Below, piece after piece: positions 54,775-64,000 of a stretch of 64,000 nucleotides of DNA (the first letter of the stretch is position 1; every line of letters begins with the position of its first letter). The notes beneath the pieces were generated by a model, which was given only the letters and a program-made list of their open reading frames with translations, ran no database searches and was not told the DNA's origin. The stretch is from assembly GCA_018340375.1 (NCBI GenBank), contig JAFFJZ010000001.1, positions 44,632,001 to 44,696,000 on the forward strand, read 5' to 3'. This stretch comes from Gonatopus flavifemur. Its lineage: Eukaryota; Arthropoda; Insecta; Hymenoptera; Dryinidae. The translations under genes were made by a program, and so were the position numbers.

Positions 54775-54845
54775 GGAATCGAACCTGCTCTACCTAACTA
54801 CCTTCTTGAGCTTTGAAATCTAACACGTTGCCAACGTAGCTATAC
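54775..54845 (-). other. tRNA-like block, SINE-like head
   Basis: On the minus strand TAGCTACGTTGG (54842-54831) fits the A box and GGTTCGATTCC (54785-54775) the B box, 45 bp apart as in tRNA genes. The sequence continues for about 130 bp into a T-rich run on that strand (the A run at 54651-54660). It cannot be folded into a proper tRNA by eye, so I call it a SINE-like relic. Confidence 0.5.
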
Positions 54846-56030
54846 CACACTTTGAGATTTAGAGTTTATTTGATGGATAGATTTGCTCGTAAACAGTTCC
54901 ACCAGTCCCCTGGCGGTTGTACCATGAAAGTTGACCCGCTACATTTAAACTACACATTCTTCGTACTTTTACATATCGGAATCATCGTGCTGAAAAATTG
55001 TCAAAATTCATTCCCGTACAATATAAGTGATAGAATTGACAGTGCTTAAAAAAGTGATTTCAATCAACATAACATAAAGACATAACCCTACTTTTGGAAT
55101 TTGTTTTTGTTTTGTATCTAATAAAACATAAAATTCTTCATAACAGTGATAAATTAATGTGATTTTTGTGATAAGATTATATTTTGGTTTGAATTATTTT
55201 GTGCTTTCCATTGAAAAATTATTCACATTATGTTATGTGTAAGAAGTGAACTAGAAAATATTACAAGTTATGAATGTATCGTCATGATTCTTCAAGTGTC
55301 CCTGTTTTTCATCAAAATCAAATCCCAAAGGAGACTTTTGTGGAGTCATATTTATGGTATGTAAAAGTCACATAGATCTATGGGGTTTTAGCAATAAAAA
55401 ATCATCTGTCAAATTACAAGCACAGGGAATTCCCTTTATTACCATAAATTACATGCGACATGAGAAATATTCAATTGATTTTCATTCTTACAAATTGACT
55501 AAATAATTTGTTCATATCTAATTATTTATAAATACATGTATAGTTCAAAGAAGTTATTTTTAAGTAATTTTTGACAATCAATATCTCTTATAAGTATCTA
55601 TCGTGCCAATGGTTCATGGTGGTCAGAGTAAAGAAAACTCACTGCGCTCCCAATATATAAGTCAATTTCTTCATCGACTCAAGTGTTACGGATATCTACT
55701 TCTTATTCGCAAAGAATTTATTTTAACCAAGTGGCTGGTCATTTCACTTCATACAAATTGTGGATTGAAGAAATGACATCACTTCATTTCACTCGATTAC
55801 CTGAAAAATCATCAGAGGTTTACAAAAGTGGTAGCGATAGTACATTCTTTCAGGCAATTGGCATGATGGATACTTGACTGTGATTTGATTCCAAAAAATA
55901 TTTGTAAATAGCTTCATTGAATGATACATGTAGTTATAAATGGAGTTTAAGATTCTTACCGTTAGAAAAATCATCTCTCGAATAACAGGCATAGGGAATT
56001 TCGTTTACTACCATACCTCACATGCAACAA

Positions 56031-56136
56031 CCCTAGTAGCATCAGAATGTTGTATATATACTATGCACGTTCATGGTATATCTAGACATACTATGAACAT
56101 TCATAGTACATATACAACGTTCGGTTGCTACATGGG
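56031..56136. repeat. 106-bp CCC/GGG hairpin flanked by AA
   Basis: CCCTAGTAGCATCAGAATGT on the left mirrors ACGTTCGGTTGCTACATGGG on the right; ATGCACGTTCATGGTA pairs with ACTATGAACATTCATAGT. It is absent from the sister unit near 55455. Confidence 0.8.
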
Positions 56137-56265
56137 AATATAAATTTTCAATTGGTTCTGATTCTTGCAAATGGACCTAATAATTTGTTCATATATAATT
56201 ATTTATAACTACATGCATAGTTCAATGAAGTTATTTCTAAGTAATTTTTGACAATCTGTCCCTTA

Positions 56266-57338
56266 CCCAGCTAACCATAGCTGATAAATAACTGGTCAAT
56301 TATTACTCAATGAGATTGGGTGGGATTGATCAATAATTGTCCATTTCTATGTCCGCATTGGCGACCAATAATTGGCCAATTTCTGTGGACCATTGGATTT
56401 TCCAATTATGGGGCAATATTAGGTCAATGGCATGGGCATAGGTGCTGCCATCAGCTGTAAAATGAAGTGACCCATAATTTGGCAATTATTGGCCAATTAT
56501 TTTGGTTTGAGAATGATAGAAAATGTACTAATAACTGGGTTATTGATTGATATAGTGTGAAAGGTTGAATCAATAAGCAATTTATTTTTATTATTGAAGG
56601 GTTTTGATAGGTGTTTATTGTTTAAACAATTTGGGTGTAGTTGTAATGTCTTTTTCGAAAATAACAACCGCACACAAATTATGGTTATGTATGACACTGA
56701 ATTCGTTTATTTCACATTATAACATATAATCATCTGCAATTTACTCTATCGCTAATTCGAATATAAAACACACTTTTTGATTGAAATGCAGTTCAATCAG
56801 TTCACTCAGTTATAAGAATTTACATCTATGCTACGAAATTGAAGTTATGAATAATAACCTCAATTCATCGCGACAATCCTACCGCACCACGAATCATACG
56901 AAATTCGAATGAGTTGCGATTAATACGACAAAAATGAATGAATAACCGATAAACCACAACAATTTTTTGTAATAAACAATACGTGAATAATGAATAATTC
57001 TGTCCTTGACCTCAAGAATGCAAAATTCCATACAACCGATAGAAAGTAAGTGATGTTTTATATTTTCAGATTTTCCATTATCAACGGATGTTAAATGCTC
57101 AATTTTTGCCCAATTCTATGGACCACAAAATTGATCAATAATTGTCCATTTCTATGTCCGCATTGGCGACCAACAATTGGTCCTCCAAAAATGATCAATT
57201 TTCGATCAATCATTATTCAATGAATGGACATGCGCACAGAGATCCTACATAATTCTCAAATAATTGATCAATTCTTGGCAAATGCGATTGGAATCAATCA
57301 AATTGACCAATGATTGAAACCAATCAATGGTTGGCTGG
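56266..57338. repeat. 1.07-kb CCC/GGG element with AATTGGCCAATT words, flanked by TA
   Basis: CCCAGCTAACCATAGCTGAT at left; CAATCAATGGTTGGCTGGG at right. The sister unit shows the empty site (CTCTTATAAGTATC). Arms hold GATCAATAATTGTCCATTTC and TATGTCCGCATTGGCGACCA in direct and inverted form. Minus frame 56497-56697 is not a gene. Confidence 0.85.
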
Positions 57339-57829
57339 GTATAAGTATCTATCGTGCGAATAGTTCATAGTAATATCAGAGTGCAGAAAACTTACTGCGC
57401 TCCCAATATATAAGTCAATTTCTCTATCATCTCAAGTTTTGTGGATACCTACCTTTTATTCGCAAAGCATTTATTTCAACAAAGTGGCTGGTTATTCCAC
57501 TTTATACACATTGTTGATTGGGAAAATACTATCATTCCATGCGACTTGACCGTTTGAAAAATCATCAGAGGTGTACAAAAGTGGGGCTGATAATACATTC
57601 TTTCATAAAATCCAATAACTTTGTACCTTTGTCATGCTGTGAAAAAAGAATAGAGCTGTTGAACATTGTTTTATTTTATGAATAATTTTTGTGAATAATT
57701 TTCCACGAGGAACTGAATTACTGTCTGTGTTGAATAATTATCTGATCTGTTGCATTAATCAAGTACTTGTTGGAGAAGTATTTCGGAACACAGTACTTTA
57801 GTTCAATAAAAATATTGTTTCATATTGAA

Positions 57830-58200
57830 GACCTTCGACATCTGAAGAAAGAACTGTAAAAGATTTCTTACGTACGACTTCTGAAGTATGTCTTGAATAC
57901 TGATTCTCAAAGCTATCCATTCAGACATTTTTATGAGAAGTGGAATAATATTGCATAAGACTTTTAAAGAATGCCTTGCAGATAACTTTTAGACAATGCC
58001 AGGGTAAATCTTAAGCCATCTTGAGAACACTTTCAGAAATCTAAAAGATACCCTTAAGAAAGTTTTTCCTGTTCTTACAAAATTTCCTCGGATTTTTCCT
58101 TATTTTTCCTCCAAAACATGGGAAAATATATGGAAATTTCACAAATTTGGGGGAATTGACAGGACAAACTTCTCTAAGAGTATTTTTTTTTCTATCTGGG
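57830..58200. repeat. Degraded AAGACTT/TCTAAAAGAT repeat
   Basis: AAAGATTTCTTACGTACGAC, AAGTATGTCTTGAATAC, AAGACTTTTAAAGAATG and TCTAAAAGATACCCTTAAG resemble the AGACATCTTTTAGA arms of the 2.39 kb element; ends not found. Confidence 0.35.
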
Positions 58201-58499
58201 TAAATACCATCATTTAATTTCATTCCGTTGCTGGGTCAGGTGGATGGAAAATTTTGAAAAGTTCATGCCTGTGGGATATAGATCGATGGATTCAGGATGT
58301 CTTGGAACGAAATATAAATCAGCAATCAAATTCACGGTTTCATGATTATTCATGGTTTTCCATGGTTATTCTGTTTTTTTTTTTTGGTTTTGAGGTTAGC
58401 TATTTCTAACTAGTATGGATTGGGATCCATTTTTTTGGAGGTATAACCACCATATATGAGTGTTTTTAGAAGTGAAAACACCATAAATACGTGTTTATA

Positions 58500-58620
58500 T
58501 GTTTTTTGTCCTTGGCAAAAACTCCTAGATTTTATCTAAGAAATAGTCTAGGAAAATATCTAAGAAAATGTCTAGGAAAAAGGTCTAGGAAAAAGCCTAG
58601 GAAAATTTTTCCTACGGGGA
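58500..58620 (+). repeat. Short tandem array of GTCTAGGAAAA
   Basis: Six or so units of the type TCTAGGAAAAT or CTAAGAAAATG follow each other with small changes. Confidence 0.7.
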
Positions 58621-58727
58621 GTGCCTTTTTTTAATACTATGCTTCACCATTGGAGTTATCGTACATATTGAATGATATTGAACACGTGATAATTGAATGC
58701 GCAAAGTGTAATCACGCATTGATTTCA

Positions 58728-58960
58728 TGTACATTATGAAAATTCAATATCTACATTTATGAATTTTCATAAACTGTGGTGAATATCAAAAACTTTGTTT
58801 GAAATTTGAGAAATATGTGATTGATTTTCCAATATTCAAATGAATACAGAAATTTAATATCTACAGTTATGAATTTTCACAAACTGTTATGAATTTCAAA
58901 ACTTTTGTTTGAAGTTCATGAAATATGTGATTGATTTTTCAACATCCAAATGTGGAATAC
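58728..58960 (+). repeat. Tandem duplication of about 112 bp
   Basis: TTTATGAATTTTCATAAACT, then GAGAAATATGTGATTGATTT, recurs as GTTATGAATTTTCACAAACT, then CATGAAATATGTGATTGATT. Two units with modest divergence. Confidence 0.75.
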
Positions 58961-59182
58961 CACTCATATAGTGCCCTTGAAAATTAATGTACTTTTTTCT
59001 ATGAACGTATATTAAATTCACAAACATTTTTAACAGTGTGTAGTTGGCTGAACGACATCAGCGTAATTTTGTGTGATTGCCTCAACGAAATTTTGTTTAG
59101 TTCAAATACAATTCCTTCGTGGTAACTATATACAGTCCAAATACACGCTTAAGTTGAGCTCACTTCATTTTTTTTCTCAGTG

Positions 59183-59630
59183 TGGGACTGGGTTTACTTC
59201 CCATGTGATTATTTTCCATGGGAAATTTTCACATGGGTTTCCTATGGGAATATGTCGCATGTGAAATTGAACCCATGGGGGATTGTCGCACGGGTGACAC
59301 ATGGGGAATTGTCGCATGGGTGACCCATGGGGAAATCACGCATGGCTGACCCATGAGAAATTTTCCACCCATTTGATTCCCACGCAATTGCCCATGCGAC
59401 CCACCCATTTCCCATGCGACGACCCATGCAACCCACCTTTTTCCCATGCGACCCACATATTTCCCATGCGACCCACCCATTTCCCATGCGAAGACCCATG
59501 CGAACTAACTGGGACTTTACAGTAGGGCGGGCAGAGCTAGACAAGTCCCTGGCCGGATCTGTCCGGGTTTCTTCTCGGTTTTTGTTGCAGGATCTGCTGG
59601 GTTTGCTTGGCATTTACAGCATGGATGTTC
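59183..59630. repeat. CCCATGCGAC repeat directly after family Y copy 2
   Basis: TTACTTCCCATGTGATTATT and TTTCACATGGGTTTCC, then several GGGTGACCCATGGGGAA units. Their inverse follows as tandem CCATGCGACCCACCCATTTC units at 59390-59500. It closes with AACTGGGACTTTACAGTAGG, GCGG as at 45.87 kb. The frames at 59229-59740 on both strands come from the repeat. Confidence 0.7.
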
Positions 59631-59709
59631 AATGTTTAGAAACACTCTCTTTTTGTCATTACCCACAAGTTGTACTTCCTTCATTTAGGGAGGAATTTCC
59701 TTCAGACAG

Positions 59710-60027
59710 TAGGGCTGTACGGTTAATTGTCAACGATTAATCGATTAATCGGAAGATGTTAATTAATCGTTTTTTCGATTAATCGGTGGATTCTGATGAT
59801 TCGTTTTTTCGATTAATCGATGGATTCCGGCTAATCGTTTTGTTGATTAATCGATTAATTTATTCTATGGTGGATTCTGGTTAATCGTTTTGTTGATATT
59901 AATCGGTTAATTGATTCTATGTTGACCGATGAATTGTAAAAATGTTTACCCAAAATCCAACTATTAATCGATTCGCTTATTAATTAACAAAACGATTGAT
60001 CGAAAACCGATTGACCGCACAGCCCTA
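59710..60027. repeat. hAT-like MITE of ATTAATCGATTAATCG words, 8-bp duplication
   Basis: TCAGACAG lies outside both ends (59702-59709 and 60028-60035). Ends TAGGGCTGTACGGTTAA and GACCGCACAGCCCTA. The interior is an array of GATTAATCG and its near-identical inverse. Confidence 0.9.
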
Positions 60028-60035
60028 TCAGACAG

Positions 60036-60989
60036 TAAGAATTTTCTTCCAAATGGAAGAGAATCCCTTCCAAGATATGGAGGAGATGAATTTCTTCCAC
60101 TTGGGAAATTTTTGCTGTGACTGAATTTGGGGGAAATTTACTTTTACTCCTTACAGTGTAGCACCTGATGATGCTATACGAGATTATAATTCCAAGATAA
60201 TGGATCGATTTTCAAATTTTTACAAGATTTTGATCATGAAGTGACTAGCATAGAAGGTACTTATGTTTGAGGAGACTTTTATTTTCAAAATGAATTCCTT
60301 TTGTTCACTTCCCAGCTGGAGATATTCTATTGAATCCTATTACGAATGGTGAAATTTCTGATTGAATATCATGGAATTTCATTGAAACCTATTAATTTTC
60401 CCATTCGTCAATGAGATTTTATAGATCATTTGTAACAGGGTTATCAACCTCAAAATTAATCTATTTGAAATAAATATACACCTATTATAATATCCTTCGC
60501 TGCTGCAACAGGCCCAACACAGTGAACATTTCCCCCCTCAACATTTCAAACATTCATTATGTTTCCCGAATGATATCAGGGAGTGCTCTAATGCGTCGAT
60601 TTTTGAAATCTTTTTGATGCCTTTCTCACGAGGTCTGAGAAGTATCAGAAATATGAACAAAGCCTGATGAAAAAATTCGCAAAATTATGAATAATTTATA
60701 TATACTTCGATAGAGTTTTGCATATAAATTATATATAATTTTGGAAATTTCTTCTGTGGGGAAATTGATTTAACAGTAAATCTCGATTTATGATGAATAT
60801 AATGGGCCACCACAACTCTTCGCTTCGGGAACTCTACAATTTTGAATTCGGCTCTGCGGAAATACAGTACTGCATGGCATGAATTTGATTTTCATTTTTT
60901 CTGAGCTGGAAACATAAATAATTTTTGGGGCATATATATGGTGCGTAACTCACGTGCAATAATGAATTCTCTACTCACGAATGTAACCT
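60036..60989. other. No gene seen
   Basis: AT-rich sequence without frames of note. Minus frame 60892-61137 and forward frame 60938-61123 run into the next hairpin. Confidence 0.4.
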
Positions 60990-61107
60990 CCCTAACAGCA
61001 CATCCACCGACTTCCATGTCGCATCCCTGTGGACTCCACGTGGATAAAACGTGGATGAACGGAGATTCCACGCGGAGGCAATGTAGAAATGTCCGGTGCT
61101 GTACGGG
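60990..61107. repeat. 118-bp CCC/GGG-like hairpin with CAGCAC ends
   Basis: CCCTAACAGCACATCCACCG at left, CCGGTGCTGTACGGG at right; GACTCCACGTGGATAAAACG pairs with the sequence near 61060-61080. Flanks are CT and CA, so the dinucleotide is not a perfect duplication here. Confidence 0.65.
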
Positions 61108-61296
61108 CAGTGCTATGATATGACATTGATATAACATGCGTATTGTTATCAGTTACATACAAATGATTCTTGGCATTTGATGGTTCGCTAATGGTCCTGC
61201 AATGCCGAAGAACCGTCAAAAATCCAGTAATCGTATTTTTTCAGAATATGCATGTGACAAAAACTTCTCTATGTTCACTAAGAATCTTCTAACAAT

Positions 61297-62093
61297 CCCG
61301 TATATGGAAATATTTTGCTGAAAAATTTCTGAAAATCTCTGAAGAACTCTGATTTTCCTTTGCAAAAGTATGAGAAACTCTGAGATTTCGATGAAAAATC
61401 TCATATTTTTGGGACATCGTTCTCAGAGTTTATCAGAGATTTTTCATGGAAATTTCAAACAGATAATTATGGATTTATGGATTCCCGATAAAACTCTGAG
61501 AAAATTATGACAAATGTTCGTGTTTCCGCCGAGGGCTATAATTAAATCATGAAATATGAGTAATTGTCATAATTTTCTTGTATTTTTTCTCGAGTCCATC
61601 AGAGAGATTTTTAATTGAAATTTCAGATTGGTGATTATGAATTTATTCCTGATAAAACACTGAAAAAAGTATGATAAATGTCTGTGTTTCTTCCGAAAGC
61701 TATGAAAAAAACCACGAAACATGAGTAACATTTGACGTCATTTAATACACAGTCAGAACAATCAGCTGCTAGATTTACGGCTGTTAGTTTCAACTTAAAA
61801 GTTACGAGAAAAGTTCTAAACATTACTCGCTTTTGATAATTTTTACTTACCTGTCCAAGAAAACAGGGATTTATCACATTTCTTTCCAGAGTTTTATCAG
61901 AAATAAATCCATAATCATCTATCTGAAATTTTAATGAGAAATCTCTGATAAACCCCGAAAAAAATTCTGACAAATTCTGAGAACGATTTCCCAAAAATAT
62001 TAGATTTTTCATCGAAATCTTAGAATTTCTCAGACTTCATCAGACTTTTGTAGAGGTAAATCAGAATTTTTCAGCGAAATATTTCCATGCGGG
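61297..62093. repeat. 797-bp CCCG...CGGG element with AAATCTCTGA words, flanked by AT
   Basis: CCCGTATATGGAAATATTTT at left, AAATATTTCCATGCGGG at right. GATTTCGATGAAAAATCTCA and ACATCGTTCTCAGAGTTTAT mirror ATTTTTCATCGAAATC and TTCTGAGAACGATTTCCC. Minus frame 61635-62012 lies inside and shows no known domain. Confidence 0.75.
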
Positions 62094-64000
62094 ATGCTAA
62101 TATTGGGTCGATTGCTATTCGGGTGATGTCGAAATTCGGTTACAAAAAAATCTCCTTATTTCAAATTCAGTTCGTTAAGGATGAATTACATAGATTTTGA
62201 AAATAATACATCGCTGATGGTCCGTGATTCAAAATATGATCCATGGCACAATAAAACTACTGAAGATAAGTTTCGAGTGACTCTGATTCGAATGTTTTCA
62301 TGAATATTGAGGAAGAAATTTTTTTATTCATCTTCATTTATATATGGTTTCAATCTATAATCTATAAATTAATGAATTTTGATTTTGATGTAACTTTCGA
62401 AGGAAGCTCTGAATCGATTTGAAATTTTGCAGGAGTATTTGTTTGATCATTAAGAATCGTTTCGGAGATTTTCGTGAGTTTTTCATTATTTTAAAAATAG
62501 GTGTAATACATCCTTAATATACATCCCTATTCTCTTAGTAGATATCACTACATCCTTTTTACGTTGTCTCTTTCATAATTCTTGGTCCAATATTAAATAC
62601 AAAATACTGTAAGAAAATAAAAAAACTTCAGATGTAGAATAATAAAGCACAAGCATGAAACATACTCAAGAATTGTGAACTGAATGCAACATAACATTTC
62701 CTCCGTCTACAATGTGAATTATAGCACAGACATAAACACGTAAATAGTAGTTTTTCTGGTTGGATATTTTATTCTTGTTTGTACGTATGTTTCTCCGTAC
62801 CTATATAATTTTAATGGAAACCTTGAACATATTTCAGCAGCAGTATATAGAAAACATCATGACGTGACAATGTTTTTACCGATACACACTGCTGTTAATG
62901 AATCAATGATCAATCGAGCACATCGAGAACAAGGATTCAATAAGAAATGATTTGATGGATTCGTCGTATATGAATCTGAAAGAAGACTTTCTATGTCCTA
63001 TAGGAAACGAAATATTTATATTCGTGTTGATCAACAACGAATAAATAAGATTGCATTTAAAAATCATGCACTTTGAGTTGAACTGCGTTTTAACTGAATA
63101 AATTCTCACGATTGCAAAAATATAACTAGTTGGACACGATGGTACAGAGCTGTTCAAGCAATTGAAAGGGTGAAGAGTTTTCTCGCGAAATATTGCAGCA
63201 AATCTATGCAGTTTCTATCTGATATTCTAAATCTGCGCATTTAATTTAGGATGGAAGATTTTCCTTGAATTTTCGATTGATTCTATCCACAAATTTTCTG
63301 TATCTCAAATTGAATGTGCAGGTTTGAAATATCATATAGAAATCGTTGGGAAGTTGATCAGTTATCGACACAAATCGCACGATAAATCCTGCGAAATTTT
63401 TTTAGTGGAATCTATCTAGAATTTTTAGCACAAAGAAGGGAATAGAATACTCGAAATTCTGTAAGCATGCAGGAAACATTTCAATCCCCACCCATCTCCT
63501 GTGTATACAATACGAAAATTACATATTAAAAAATTATTCACACAATACCACTTTTCAATTAAAAACAAATTAATGTGTGATGAACGAAACATTTGTAATA
63601 TAATAATCATCATGCTCATATTTTTCTATTTTCCTTCTGGTGTTTCCTTTAGATATGTTTTATCTAATCCAATTCGCGAGAAGCAATAAAATTTTTTATA
63701 TCACATCGAATAATATCAATTTGATGTATACAAATTGTATATAATGTACTGAAATAAATAACTCTGGAGTGAGATGGAAGAGAAGCTTATCAGAACGTTT
63801 GGTATTGAGAAAGATGAACAGATAAACAGTCACATGTATCTGATACACATCTGAAACATGTATGCGTCACGGAAAAGTATTATCTACAAGCAATTTAAAC
63901 CAATATGTACGAGCGTTTGCACACCTCTTGAACGTCTTCGAGTTTGGTGCTTTGTTGCAGATGAACCCAACCAATTCGTCAAAAGTGGTACGGTTTCTTT
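62094..64000. other. Mostly unique sequence to the window end, no gene assigned
   Basis: No transposon ends. Minus frames 62903-63157 and 63425-63619 and forward frame 63501-63689 show no recognisable domain. The last 100 bp are GC-richer and open in more than one frame, and GTGCTTTGTTGCAG at 63946-63959 is acceptor-like, so a forward exon could begin there and leave the window. Confidence 0.35.

Larger units (their letters stand above)
55398..57608 (+). repeat. Diverged direct duplication, about 0.5 kb per unit
   Basis: Unit 1 (55398-55868) and unit 2 (55965-57608 minus insertions) share, in order, AATTTGTTCATAT, AGTAATTTTTGACAATC, TAAGTATCTATCGTGC, ACTGCGCTCCCAATATATAA, AAGTGGCTGGT and AAAAATCATCAGAGG. 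Unit 2 is interrupted at 56031-56136 and 56266-57338. Frames 55683-55877 and 55789-55992 are in the repeat; no conserved coding frame is evident between the units. Confidence 0.8.
54295..59030. other. 4.7-kb insertion in family Y with a 10-bp or longer duplication
   Basis: TAACAGTGTG occurs at 54285-54294 and at 59031-59040, once in the uninterrupted copy. In copy 1 it continues ATGTAGTTGG; the right side here lacks ATG. The inserted DNA contains a tRNA-like block, a diverged direct duplication with two nested elements, and two tandem repeats. Its first and last 40 bp share a loose inverted similarity (TTTGGAATTTAATAT and the inverse of ATATTAAATTCACAAA). No transposase or RT is recognisable. 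The 108-codon frame at 54292-54618 has no known domain. Confidence 0.6.
53528..59182. repeat. Family Y copy 2, inverted, split by a 4.7-kb insertion
   Basis: 53528-54294 and 59041-59182 together are the reverse complement of 44876-45738, ignoring the MITE in that copy. CACTGAGAAAAAAAGATTGT follows TA at 53526-53527, and the far end is TTTTTTTTCTCAGTG. It inserted into the mariner frame and was later interrupted. Confidence 0.8.

Noticed and set aside
59229..59740. Long frames on both strands rich in Met, Gly, His and Pro
   Set aside because: They translate the CCCATGCGAC tandem repeat and are open on both strands for that reason.

Overview
The window is eukaryotic nuclear DNA from an AT-rich, intron-rich genome crowded with small DNA transposons. 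It looks arthropod, most likely insect: it carries a mariner remnant, a Penelope-like retroelement, TTAA-flanked and 8-bp-TSD hAT-like MITEs, and one minus-strand core promoter of arthropod form (TATA box 31 bp from a TCAGTC initiator). I would guess a hymenopteran from the density of elements with CACNGAGAAA or CAGGGTGTCCC ends, but that is a guess. There are no bacterial operons, rRNA genes, CRISPR arrays or long intact host coding genes. Nearly all open frames are chance frames or lie in repeats.

Layout. 1-12 kb: MITE-rich intergenic or intronic DNA with nested copies (3.3-4.4 kb and 6.2-7.1 kb). 12.35-12.5 kb: one possible minus-strand coding exon. 12.7-24 kb: a dense nest of elements, including three copies of a CAGGGTGTCCC element, two of which were later split by other elements. 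24.3-26.8 kb: a decayed Penelope-like element with reverse transcriptase and GIY-YIG endonuclease, framed by 488-bp inverted arms. 27-34.5 kb: more MITEs, including a TTAA-flanked one and a 1-kb element filled with short CTCTGAATT repeats. 34.5-37 kb and 38.9-40.5 kb: mostly unique sequence. At 39.74-40.02 kb there is a candidate promoter and first exon on the minus strand, whose gene would run leftwards. 40.5-52.3 kb: further MITEs. 52.4-59.2 kb: a mariner pseudogene cut by two insertions, one of which is itself cut by a 4.7-kb insertion. 59.2-64 kb: CCCATGCGAC-rich repeat, a hAT-like MITE, and largely featureless DNA.

The most notable pattern is a set of about 23 elements whose ends read CCC...GGG and which are each flanked by an identical dinucleotide. 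The dinucleotide varies (TT, AA, TA, AT, AG, CA, GA, CG). In two cases an empty site can be reconstructed from the opposite arm of the host repeat and shows exactly a 2-bp target duplication. This separates them from the other large group here (CACNGAGAAA ends), which nearly always sits at TA. No transposase for the CCC/GGG group is visible in the window.
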